From: Ktedonobacterales bacterium
Lineage (GTDB): Bacteria; Chloroflexota; Ktedonobacteria; Ktedonobacterales; JACDGC01
Reading direction: 5' to 3'
Length of the DNA: 8,128 nt
Assembly: GCA_013815535.1 (NCBI GenBank)
Contig: JACDGC010000140.1
Span: 1-8,128 of the forward strand
Position numbers and translations under genes: made by a program. How positions within the stretch are numbered: the first letter of the stretch is position 1; each line of letters begins with the position of its first letter. A model generated the notes under the pieces. That model saw only the letters and a list, made by a program, of their open reading frames with translations, was not told the origin of the DNA and did not search any database. This document shows positions 1 through 5,022 of this stretch, piece after piece.

Positions 1-705
1 CGCAACCGGGCATCGCTCGAACGGCTCGATATGATCGTCACCGAGGCGAACCAGGCAGGGCAGGATTTACGCGCTTTGCTCAACAGCATCTTGGAAACGC
101 GACGCTTAGATCAAGGCATCGAAAACTTCACCCCACAGGCCGTCAATGTGCGCGATGTCATCGCCGTCGCGGTGCGCTTGATCGATCCCCGCGAAGCCAC
201 GATGCAGGACCGCGAACTGCGCATTCGGGTGGCCCCACAGTATGAAATATGGGGCGACCCCGTCCATTTGCAGCAGATCTTCACCAACCTCATCTCTAAT
301 GCGGTCAAGTATTCGCCCCCCGATGCCCCCGTCGAAGTGACTGCCGCGCCGACCATGGCGCTGCGCGAGGTGGCTGGACGGCGGGGCCGCACCGAAACGC
401 AATCCCACCGCATGATGGAAATCTTGGTGCGCGACTATGGGTTGGGGATCCCACCAGAGCAAGCCCCACTCCTGTTCCAGCGCTTCGCCCGCCTTCCCCG
501 CGACCTCGCCTCCAAAGTGGTGGGCAATGGCCTGGGGCTCTATCTGTGTCGCGCGCTCGCGGAGGTGATGGGCGGCAAGATCTGGGTCGAGAGTGCGGGC
601 GTCCCCGGCAAGGGATCGACCTTCTTTGTGCATTTGCCAGTTCCCCCAACAGAGCCAGTGCCGCCCAGCGTAATCGAAACGAGCAAGGCCGAGATCCGGT
701 TGTGA
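1..705 (+). CDS. Sensor histidine kinase, C-terminal part (5' truncated by window edge)
   Basis: The frame is open from base 1, so this is the 3' end of a longer gene and not a gene starting at the ATG at 31. Numbering codons from base 1, residues 1-40 resemble the second helix of a DHp dimerisation domain, ending in the usual LLNSILETRRLDQG pattern. The GHKL ATPase domain follows: an N box with N96, N100 and K103, a G1 box with D145, G147 and G149 (DYGLGIP), an F box with F159 and F162, and a G2 box with G175, G177 and G179 (GNGLGL). The phosphoacceptor His and any sensor domain lie upstream, outside the window. The family autophosphorylates on His and passes phosphate to a response regulator; no regulator is seen here. 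An Arg-rich stretch of about 20 residues (about 117-138) sits between the N and G1 boxes. The ligand and partner cannot be read. Confidence 0.92.
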   Translation, partial: RNRASLERLDMIVTEANQAGQDLRALLNSILETRRLDQGIENFTPQAVNVRDVIAVAVRLIDPREATMQDRELRIRVAPQYEIWGDPVHLQQIFTNLISNAVKYSPPDAPVEVTAAPTMALREVAGRRGRTETQSHRMMEILVRDYGLGIPPEQAPLLFQRFARLPRDLASKVVGNGLGLYLCRALAEVMGGKIWVESAGVPGKGSTFFVHLPVPPTEPVPPSVIETSKAEIRL

Positions 706-735
706 GACGCCGCCCCACGTTGCAGGCGCGCATGT

Positions 736-767
736 TACAATGAGGCAAGCATCTCGCGCCAAAGGAG
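736..767 (+). promoter_or_regulatory. Candidate -10 (TACAAT) and Shine-Dalgarno for the asparaginase gene
   Basis: TACAAT at 736-741 matches the sigma70 -10 consensus in 5 of 6 positions, and AAAGGAG at 761-767 lies 11 nt before the ATG at 779. No good -35 is seen at 16-18 nt spacing, so the promoter call is weak. The ribosome site is strong and decides the start: the in-frame ATG at 740 overlaps the -10 and would lie upstream of the ribosome site. Confidence 0.4.
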
Positions 768-778
768 TCGCTTGCTTT

Positions 779-1666
779 ATGCCTATTGCTCTGATCGTTC
801 ATGGGGGGGCGGGGGCCATTGCCCCGCAGCGCCAGGCTGCCGCGCGCCAAGGCTGCGCCGCTGCCGCGCGCATCGGTTGGGAGGTCCTCCGCCAGGGGCA
901 TTCAGCGATGGAGGCCGTGATGGCCGCCGTCGTCGCGCTCGAAGACGACCCCACTTTCAACGCGGGCACGGGCGCGGTGTTGACGGCGGCGGGCCACGCC
1001 GAACTGGACGCGGGCATCATGGACGGCGCGACGCTGGGCGTTGGCGCGGTGGCCGGGGTGCGGCGCATCCAAAATCCCATCCTGCTGGCGCAGGCAGTGT
1101 TGGCTTCCCCCCAGGTGTTGCTGCTGGGTGAGGGCGCGGAGGCACTGGCCGCCACGCAAGGAATCCCATTTATCGATCCAATGCATTTCGTGCAGTCCTA
1201 CCAGCGGATGCCCTCGCAACCATTGCCAGCCGATGCCAGTGGGCTCGACCATGAGGGCAAGCACGGCACGGTCGGCGCGGTGGCCCTCGATGCCGCCGGG
1301 CATATCGTGGCGGCGGCATCGACTGGTGGCTATCTGGGCAAGCCAGAGGGCCGCGTAGGTGACACCCCCATCGCGGGTGCTGGCTTTTACGCGGAGGATG
1401 GCGTTGGGGGCATCGCCTGCACAGGCGACGGCGAAGCGTTCATCCGCATGCAGGTGGCGCGCCGTGTGGCAGAGGCATTGGGACGTGGAATGGACGCCCA
1501 GGCAGCGGCAAGCCAGGTCATAAACGTGGTGCAAACGCGGATTGGTGGCACCGGGGGCCTCATCGTCATCGATGCGACAGGTCGCGTCGGCTTTGCCCGC
1601 AGCACCGTGAATATGTCGTATGCCTATTTCACCGAGGGCCTGTCCGCACCAGTGGTGGGCATTTGA
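779..1666 (+). CDS. iaaA: Isoaspartyl peptidase / L-asparaginase (Ntn hydrolase, plant-type)
   Basis: The predicted product is 295 aa, a little shorter than E. coli IaaA (EcAIII). This family is made as a precursor that cleaves itself just before a Thr, which becomes the N-terminal nucleophile. It hydrolyses isoaspartyl dipeptides and L-asparagine, recycling damaged protein and Asn. Visible marks are the N-terminal HGGAGAI (residues 8-14), the GHSAMEAV helix (40-47), FNAGTGAVLT (60-69), and the processing site KHGTVGAVALD with nucleophile Thr164. Then come ASTGG (180-184), GRVGDTPIAGAG with Arg192 and Asp195 for substrate carboxylate and amine binding, and CTGDGE (214-219). All expected catalytic residues are present, so an active enzyme is likely. 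The ATG at 779 is chosen because AAAGGAG lies 11 nt upstream and family proteins start just before this HGGAGA motif. No signal peptide is seen, so it should act in the cytoplasm. Its GC is high, about 77% in the one line counted. Confidence 0.94.
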   Translation: MPIALIVHGGAGAIAPQRQAAARQGCAAAARIGWEVLRQGHSAMEAVMAAVVALEDDPTFNAGTGAVLTAAGHAELDAGIMDGATLGVGAVAGVRRIQNPILLAQAVLASPQVLLLGEGAEALAATQGIPFIDPMHFVQSYQRMPSQPLPADASGLDHEGKHGTVGAVALDAAGHIVAAASTGGYLGKPEGRVGDTPIAGAGFYAEDGVGGIACTGDGEAFIRMQVARRVAEALGRGMDAQAAASQVINVVQTRIGGTGGLIVIDATGRVGFARSTVNMSYAYFTEGLSAPVVGI

Positions 1667-1678
1667 ATTTCCGTCTGA

Positions 1679-1696
1679 CACCTATTTCTTTAGGTG
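1679..1696. repeat. Short inverted repeat CACCTA-6-TAGGTG
   Basis: Arms at 1679-1684 and 1691-1696 are a perfect 6-bp inverted repeat with a TTTCTT centre. It lies 12 nt after the asparaginase stop and 8 nt before the -35 of the tRNA promoter. It could be a weak hairpin or an operator; there is no T-run after it. Confidence 0.3.
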
Positions 1697-1703
1697 AATG
1701 TGC

Positions 1704-1732
1704 TTGACAGTTGCGATTTCATGAGGTAGACT
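1704..1732 (+). promoter_or_regulatory. Sigma70 promoter of tRNA-Arg
   Basis: A perfect -35 TTGACA (1704-1709), a 17-nt spacer and TAGACT (1727-1732, 4 of 6 consensus bases). The predicted start near 1739 leaves a leader of about 40 nt before the mature tRNA at 1779. A strong -35 fits a tRNA gene. Confidence 0.8.
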
Positions 1733-1778
1733 ATTCTCTGTGAGGTCGCGGCAACATTGCTCAAACTCACTGTCATCT

Positions 1779-1852
1779 GTGCCCGTAGCTCAGCGGATTA
1801 GAGCGTTGGTTTGCGGAACCAAAGGTCGCGGGTTCAAATCCCACCGGGCACA
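1779..1852 (+). tRNA. tRNA-Arg (anticodon GCG)
   Basis: A full cloverleaf can be drawn by hand. Acceptor GTGCCCG (1779-1785) pairs with CGGGCAC (1845-1851), 7 of 7. T8 and A9 follow; the D stem is GCTC/GAGC with a 9-nt loop AGCGGATTA. The anticodon stem is TTGGT/ACCAA, with loop TTGCGGA (1811-1817) giving GCG at 1813-1815, which reads the Arg codons CGC and CGU. The variable loop is AGGTC. The T arm is GCGGG-TTCAAAT-CCCAC, with one C-A mismatch (1829/1843). The discriminator is A1852, followed by CCC, so the CCA end is not encoded and must be added. A20, C35 and G36 agree with bacterial Arg identity elements. Most bacteria read CGN codons with an ACG (inosine) tRNA instead, so the GCG form is noteworthy. 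Confidence 0.93.
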
Positions 1853-1886
1853 CCCTCTACGAAGCCTGATAAATCCAGGCCTCAGC

Positions 1887-1927
1887 AAAGCGCCCCAACC
1901 AGTAAAAATCATGGTTGGGGCGCTTTT
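1887..1927 (+). terminator. Intrinsic terminator after tRNA-Arg
   Basis: A perfect 15-bp hairpin: 1887-1901 (AAAGCGCCCCAACCA) pairs with 1912-1926, around a 10-nt loop, and the 3' arm runs into TTTT (1924-1927). It begins 35 nt after the tRNA and should end that transcript. Because the 5' side starts with AAAA, it may also work for transcription from the right. Confidence 0.88.
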
Positions 1928-1928
1928 G

Positions 1929-1945
1929 ACACCAGTTTTACACCA
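1929..1945. repeat. Direct repeat ACACCA, 11 bp apart
   Basis: ACACCA occurs at 1929-1934 and 1940-1945, one helical turn apart, just past the tRNA terminator. This spacing fits a protein-binding site, such as a regulator or an integrase arm-type site. Nothing else supports a specific role. Confidence 0.3.
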
Positions 1946-2004
1946 ATTCATTCGATCCAACAGGTTTTTGGCAACTCACTTGCAGCCGTAGGCCGCGAAG
2001 AAAG

Positions 2005-2018
2005 TTGCCATTTGGCAA
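2005..2018. promoter_or_regulatory. Palindrome TTGCCA-TT-TGGCAA upstream of the aldo/keto reductase
   Basis: A perfect 6-bp inverted repeat around a 2-nt centre, ending 39 nt before the reductase start. It is a plausible operator for a dimeric regulator. No convincing -35/-10 pair was found in 1930-2050, so its place relative to the promoter is unknown. Confidence 0.35.
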
Positions 2019-2057
2019 ATTGGATTGCTGCCTTTGGCGCCCAGTTAGGAGAACATG

Positions 2058-3053
2058 ATGCAACAGCGCACACTGGGAAAAAGCACCTTAACCGTTTCTG
2101 CTCTCGGTCTTGGTTGTATGGGCATGAGCTTTTCTTATGGTCCCCCCGCTGATAAACAGGAGATGATTGCCTTGATCCGATCCGCCGTCGAGCGCGGCGT
2201 GACATTCTTCGACACGGCAGAAGTGTACGGACCGTTCCTCAACGAAGAACTCGTGGGAGAAGCTCTCGCGCCCTTCCGTGAGCATGTGGTGATCGCCACC
2301 AAATTTGGATTCAAACCATCTTCCTCTGGTGAATCACGGTGGAGCGAATTAGATAGCCGACCAGAGCACATCAAGCAGGTAGCTGAGGCATCCCTCAGTC
2401 GCCTCAAAGTTGAGGCACTCGATCTCTTCTATCAGCACCGTGTGGACCCAGCGGTGCCCATCGAAGATGTAGCAGGGGCAGTGAAAGACTTGATTCAAGC
2501 TGGCAAAGTTAAACATTTCGGCCTCTCCGAAGCAGGGGCACAAACGATTCGGCGGGCACACGCCGTTCAACCGGTCACCGCACTGCAGAGTGAATACTCC
2601 CTGTGGTGGAGAAAGCCCGAAGCAGAGATACTCCCGACACTTACAGAACTAGGGATCGGCTTCGTTCCTTACAGTCCATTGGGAAAAGGCTTCCTCACGG
2701 GGAAAATCAAGGAGAACACGGAGTTCGACCGCACAGATTTCCGCAACACCCTCCCCCGCTTTACGCCAGAAGCACGGCAAGCCAACCAAGCTTTGGTCGA
2801 TTTGCTGGAGGATATCGGGAAGCGAAAGCAGTCAACACCAGCACAAATCGCCCTCGCGTGGCTGTTGGCTCAACAGCCCTGGATCGTGCCCATTCCAGGG
2901 ACGACGAAGCTGACGCGTCTAGAAGAGAATCTTGGGGCTGTGAAGGTGGAATTGACGCTTGACGATCTCCGCGAGATCAACACCGCCGCCTCTAAAATCC
3001 AGGTGCAAGGGGCACGCTATCCCGAACAATTGGAACAATTGACAGGTCGCTAA
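2058..3053 (+). CDS. Aldo/keto reductase (NADPH-dependent, AKR13-like)
   Basis: The predicted product is 331 aa, a usual length for this TIM-barrel oxidoreductase family, which reduces aldehydes and ketones with NADPH in the cytoplasm. The N-terminus reads LGLGCMGMSFSYG, typical of the YakC/AKR13 group. The catalytic tetrad is complete: Asp52 and Tyr57 in FFDTAEVYGP, Lys82 in IATKFGF and His127 in LFYQHRVD. The cofactor-binding end is IPGTTKLTRLEENLGAV (279-295), where the 2'-phosphate of NADPH is normally gripped. Two ATGs stand in tandem at 2055 and 2058; AGGAG (2047-2051) is 3 nt from the first and 6 nt from the second, so 2058 is preferred. It is flanked by non-coding sequence on both sides, so it is probably monocistronic. 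Sampled lines of its coding sequence are about 52-58% G+C, against about 67-77% in sampled lines of the asparaginase, lipoprotein and permease genes, which hints at a separate origin. The physiological substrate cannot be told. Confidence 0.94.
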   Translation: MQQRTLGKSTLTVSALGLGCMGMSFSYGPPADKQEMIALIRSAVERGVTFFDTAEVYGPFLNEELVGEALAPFREHVVIATKFGFKPSSSGESRWSELDSRPEHIKQVAEASLSRLKVEALDLFYQHRVDPAVPIEDVAGAVKDLIQAGKVKHFGLSEAGAQTIRRAHAVQPVTALQSEYSLWWRKPEAEILPTLTELGIGFVPYSPLGKGFLTGKIKENTEFDRTDFRNTLPRFTPEARQANQALVDLLEDIGKRKQSTPAQIALAWLLAQQPWIVPIPGTTKLTRLEENLGAVKVELTLDDLREINTAASKIQVQGARYPEQLEQLTGR

Positions 3054-3055
3054 AC

Positions 3056-3095
3056 AACAAAAAACACGGGTAGCTCAATCACCGTACCCCGTGTT
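3056..3095 (-). terminator. Intrinsic terminator-like hairpin, minus orientation
   Basis: The arms AACACGGGTA (3063-3072) and TACCCCGTGTT (3085-3095) pair over 10 bp with one bulged C and a 12-nt loop. Read on the minus strand, the stem is followed by TTTTTT (3064-3059) and then GTTGTTT, the form of a Rho-independent terminator. On the plus strand there is no T-run after it, so it would end the aldo/keto reductase transcript poorly. It implies that something is, or was, transcribed leftward through 3100-3400. Confidence 0.6.
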
Positions 3096-3126
3096 CGAGC
3101 GATGGCAAAAACACAGGGGGACAAAC

Positions 3127-3169
3127 ACCCGTGAAAGCGCGACTGGACCAAGCGCGTGATTTCACGGGT
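3127..3169. repeat. 10-bp perfect inverted repeat with nested GCGC stem
   Basis: ACCCGTGAAA (3127-3136) pairs fully with TTTCACGGGT (3160-3169). Just inside, GCGC (3137-3140) can pair with GCGC (3152-3155), leaving the loop GACTGGACCAA and a 4-nt bulge. The result is a long hairpin in DNA or RNA of either strand. It lies 31 nt from the 3063-3095 hairpin and shares the CCCGTG core. Confidence 0.65.
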
Positions 3170-3224
3170 TCTGCCTTCATCGAGAAATCCGAGCGTTCTT
3201 TAGCAGTCTCGCCATACAGGGATT

Positions 3225-3247
3225 GAGTGACACTCCCCGCTACTCTG
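3225..3247. repeat. Dispersed repeat, copy 1
   Basis: This 23-nt stretch matches 3865-3887 with one mismatch and two single-base indels. The identical core is CTCCCCGCTACTC (3233-3245). It also contains the small palindrome GAGTGACACTC (3225-3235). Confidence 0.75.
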
Positions 3248-3382
3248 AGTGGACCATTCATCGTCGCCACACACCAGGCGCCGCACTGACCATAAACAGT
3301 GAGCAACTCATGAGCATGTAGGGATGGTGCTATTGGGGCAAAATTCTTTTCGCCTGGGAAGCCAACACTGTTAACCCCCAAA

Positions 3383-3391
3383 TGCTAGAAT
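3383..3391 (+). promoter_or_regulatory. Extended -10 promoter (TGCTAGAAT) of the YbjQ-like gene
   Basis: TAGAAT at 3386-3391 is preceded by TGC, giving an extended -10 element, which can work without a good -35; none is seen at 3362-3368. The start near 3398 leaves about 40 nt before the ATG at 3438. Confidence 0.55.
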
Positions 3392-3437
3392 AGTGACGGA
3401 TGCCCTTTTGAGTTATGCAACCAAAGGAGTATGCACC

Positions 3438-3671
3438 ATGATTCTCTCAACTTTGCCCGACTTACCCGGACAAACCTTCACCGTTGTGGGCATGGTATTT
3501 GCCCAGGCCACGCTCAATTCCATTGGTGGGGGCAACACCCAAAACCTCGTCTCTCAAATCACCCAGCAAGCACAGCAATTTGGGGCAAATGGTATCGTTG
3601 ATGTCAAAGTCGTAGGGGCCGGAAACAGTGGTACCTTTATCATGACGGGCACCGCCGTCAAAATCAACTGA
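3438..3671 (+). CDS. Small YbjQ-like (UPF0145, heavy-metal-binding-domain-like) protein
   Basis: The predicted protein is 77 aa, starting at the ATG at 3438 behind AAAGGAG (3423-3429, 8-nt spacing). An in-frame ATG at 3393 lies before the predicted transcription start and is rejected. The N-terminus MILSTLPDLPGQTFTVVGMV and the C-terminal half (AQQFGANGIVDVKV, then TGTAVKI) follow the pattern of UPF0145/YbjQ proteins: beta-strand start, a helix ending in a L/FGAN motif, then two strands. Those proteins are usually about 100-110 aa; this one lacks much of the central loop and keeps only a Gly-Asn-rich turn (GGGNTQN). The family forms a multimeric barrel of unknown function, and the metal-binding label is only a domain name. 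There is no signal peptide or membrane segment. It appears to be monocistronic. Confidence 0.75.
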   Translation: MILSTLPDLPGQTFTVVGMVFAQATLNSIGGGNTQNLVSQITQQAQQFGANGIVDVKVVGAGNSGTFIMTGTAVKIN

Positions 3672-3679
3672 AAAGCTCC

Positions 3680-3708
3680 TTGTTTTGGCGCTTCTCATCG
3701 GGTATACT
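3680..3708 (+). promoter_or_regulatory. Sigma70 promoter of the structured RNA candidate
   Basis: TTGTTT (3680-3685), a 17-nt spacer and TATACT (3703-3708, 5 of 6). The expected start at about 3715 falls only 2 nt before the first paired base of the closing helix at 3717. It lies just after the YbjQ-like stop, and no coding region follows on this strand, so it has no mRNA to serve. Confidence 0.7.
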
Positions 3709-3714
3709 AGGGGT

Positions 3715-3871
3715 GTTCAGTCAACAGCAACCTGATTAGCCATTATGCTGCGGCGTTCCGCCGTGGTGGAAAGTGACCCCTTCTGCGCCTTCGCGGTGAT
3801 CCCTGACTAGTTCAAAAACTAGTTAGGGATCACCACTCCGATGCTTGTAAGTAATCAGGTTGCCGACTGAC
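3715..3871 (+). ncRNA. Candidate structured small RNA (about 157 nt)
   Basis: The two ends of this stretch pair with each other. TCAGTC (3717-3722) pairs with GACTGA (3865-3870), then, after an AACA/C internal loop, GCAACCTGATTA (3727-3738) pairs fully with TAATCAGGTTGC (3852-3863). Inside is CGGCG-TTC-CGCCG (3751-3763), a short GCG/CGC hairpin (3785-3794), and an 18-bp stem, GGTGATCCCTGACTAGTT (3795-3812) with 3817-3834, carrying one G-T pair and a CAAA loop. With the promoter at 3680-3708, transcription would begin at the closing helix. The closed-end rod with a central open region and terminal hairpin recalls 6S RNA in outline, but the long 5' side of the centre does not fit well and I recognise no conserved 6S, SRP, RNase P or tmRNA sequence. 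No T-run follows, so the 3' end would need processing. The alternative is a palindromic mobile repeat (MITE-like). Confidence 0.6.
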
Positions 3872-3887
3872 CTCCCCGCTACTCCTG
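3865..3887. repeat. Dispersed repeat, copy 2
   Basis: Near-identical partner of 3225-3247, same orientation, with the 13-nt identical core at 3872-3884. Its left end forms the 3' arm of the closing helix of the RNA candidate. The rest of the gap up to 3982 shows only one further structure, the perfect palindrome CAGATCGATCTG at 3928-3939. Confidence 0.75.
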
Positions 3888-3982
3888 CCATACCCCCCTC
3901 CTTATCCCAACTGCAGAGCGCCATTGCCAGATCGATCTGATAGAGGTCGCCTGGCTGGCAAACAGGATATGACGAACCGGCA

Positions 3983-4738
3983 CTAGTTATTGGGGGGAAT
4001 GATGCCGAAATAGCGCTGTAGCGCAGCACCAAACGCCGCCTCATCGGATAACTCGCTTTCATCACGCTGACCATCTGCGGTGATGATGAGCCGCCGATCG
4101 GCAAGAGTGATGCGGCCAGACGGCGTGGCAATGGTGCAGATGCGCCGCTGGGTAAAACTGGACTCAGGGGCGGTTTGTTGAAAGACACACATGGCCGCAA
4201 AATCATCGAACGTGCGGGGTTGGAGTGTGAAGCGATATTGCGGTTTCCATTCCTGCTGCTCGCGTTGCCACAGCGTCCATGTTTCCCCTGTGCACTTGAA
4301 GCGATAGCCACCAAACGCTTGTTCTTGCACGAGATCAGGGATGAGACGGAGCGGCTCACGAAAACTATCGCCGAATCCGACGTCAACGAGCCAGGGTTCA
4401 GCAAGATCGATGCGTAACACCAGGTGATCATAGTCAGGGCCGAATCCGCCCGATTTCCGCGCGACGCCAGCACTGAGCAGGTCAACAGGAAAACCCACGG
4501 AACGGAGCAATGCCGCGAAGGCACCATTCACCTCATAACAGAACCCACCACGGCGTTCGTCTACGATCTTCTGAAGGATGCGGCCTTCATCCAGCACGAT
4601 CTCGCGTCCCCAGCCAATATCCAGATTCTCGAAGGGCACAGTGAGGAGATGTGCTAACTGCAATGCCCGCAATGTATGCCCATCTGGTGCCACTGCCCCC
4701 TGGTAGCCGATGCGCTGAAGATATGCTGTCGTATCCAT
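3983..4738 (-). CDS. nat: Arylamine N-acetyltransferase
   Basis: The predicted product is 251 aa, slightly shorter than the usual 255-280. The family moves acetyl from acetyl-CoA to arylamines, hydrazines or arylhydroxylamines in the cytoplasm, by a ping-pong mechanism through a Cys. The Cys-His-Asp triad is complete: Cys67 in RRGGFCYEVN, His105 in YDHLVLRI and Asp119 in WLVDVGFG, all in near-canonical positions. The N-terminal VPFENLDI motif (34-41) is also present. The start at 4738 is chosen because GGGAGG (4747-4752 on the plus strand) lies 8 nt upstream and MDTTAYLQRI is the usual N-terminal helix; an upstream in-frame start at 4792 would add 18 residues and has no ribosome site. The gene is convergent with the structured RNA candidate and divergent from the 4952 promoter. 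No terminator was seen after its stop. Its natural substrate is unknown; drug or xenobiotic acetylation and polyketide release are known family roles. Confidence 0.95.
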   Translation of the reverse strand: MDTTAYLQRIGYQGAVAPDGHTLRALQLAHLLTVPFENLDIGWGREIVLDEGRILQKIVDERRGGFCYEVNGAFAALLRSVGFPVDLLSAGVARKSGGFGPDYDHLVLRIDLAEPWLVDVGFGDSFREPLRLIPDLVQEQAFGGYRFKCTGETWTLWQREQQEWKPQYRFTLQPRTFDDFAAMCVFQQTAPESSFTQRRICTIATPSGRITLADRRLIITADGQRDESELSDEAAFGAALQRYFGIIPPNN

Positions 4739-4780
4739 TGCCGGAGCCTCCCAGGAAGTGGCGAAACCTCTGTGTTCAAC

Positions 4781-4789
4781 AGGATAGCA
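4781..4789 (-). promoter_or_regulatory. Candidate extended -10 (TGCTATCCT) for nat
   Basis: On the minus strand, TGC precedes TATCCT (4786-4781). The start would be near 4774, about 36 nt before the ATG. No -35 is visible at normal spacing, so this is a weak call that rests on the extended -10. Confidence 0.35.
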
Positions 4790-4798
4790 CAATTGACC

Positions 4799-4817
4799 AT
4801 ATAGCGTGCGTCTATAT
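4799..4817. promoter_or_regulatory. Inverted repeat ATATAG-7-CTATAT upstream of nat
   Basis: Arms at 4799-4804 and 4812-4817, just upstream of the nat -10 candidate, where a regulator could act. The arms are AT-rich and short, so the functional call is uncertain. Confidence 0.3.
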
Positions 4818-4951
4818 AACGCCGTGTAAATCCACGAAAGGATGGTTTTGGGGGGATGCTTTTTGGGAGAGTAACCGAGCGCTTACAAGGTTAATTTTTT
4901 TTCACCACAAGATTTCAGCCCCAATTTCGACGCCAACGCCGCGCAAATCGC

Positions 4952-4981
4952 TTGCATTTTGCCGCGCGAACTGTGTATACT
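4952..4981 (+). promoter_or_regulatory. Sigma70 promoter before the tRNA-like element
   Basis: TTGCAT (4952-4957), an 18-nt spacer and TATACT (4976-4981). The predicted start near 4988 lies immediately before the 4992-5019 hairpin. The transcript would contain that hairpin and the tRNA-like element, and could read on into the lipoprotein gene at 5205. Confidence 0.6.
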
Positions 4982-4991
4982 TGGACCATTC

Positions 4992-5019
4992 CATGCAAGG
5001 TTTAAAGCGGTCTTGCATG
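4992..5019 (+). other. Leader hairpin CATGCAAG/CTTGCATG
   Basis: A perfect 8-bp stem (4992-4999 with 5012-5019) around a 12-nt loop. It sits between the predicted transcription start and the tRNA-like element, which begins 4 nt after it. Confidence 0.6.
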
Positions 5020-5022
5020 ATT

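Larger units (their letters stand above)
3079..3381 (-). other. Unassigned minus-strand reading frame, possibly a transposon remnant
   Basis: A 100-codon frame starting with TTG, with a stop two codons upstream (3385-3387). It ends inside the minus-strand terminator-like hairpin at 3063-3095. I do not recognise the protein. The middle, around GSVTQSLYGE, and the following SMKAEPVKSRAW loosely recall the variable Gly-Glu...Lys-x-Glu-Pro tail seen at the C-terminus of many TnpB (IS200/IS605) proteins, and two hairpins lie at its 3' end as transposon right ends often have. None of the TnpB catalytic motifs is present, no ribosome site is visible, and the frame may be chance. Read it as a possible decayed insertion-sequence end, not as a functional gene. 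It is one of the few candidate explanations for the 384-nt gap between the aldo/keto reductase and the YbjQ-like gene. Confidence 0.2.

Noticed and set aside
106..762. Long minus-strand frame opposite the histidine kinase
   Set aside because: It is the shadow of a high-GC coding region whose plus strand carries all kinase boxes; it has no family motif of its own.
902..1681. 259-codon minus-strand frame opposite the asparaginase
   Set aside because: A shadow frame in a GC-rich gene; the plus-strand product is a clear Ntn hydrolase.
3063..3169. CRISPR-like repeats from the recurring CCCGTG motif
   Set aside because: The copies are arms of two hairpins in alternating orientation, not direct repeats with equal spacers.
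3823..4527. 234-codon minus-strand frame overlapping nat
   Set aside because: It overlaps nat in another frame on the same strand; nat has a complete catalytic triad and a ribosome site, and this frame has neither.
4872..4902. Possible terminator TAACC-12-GGTTA followed by eight T
   Set aside because: The stem has only 5 weak pairs and a 12-nt loop, and no plus-strand gene lies upstream that would need it.
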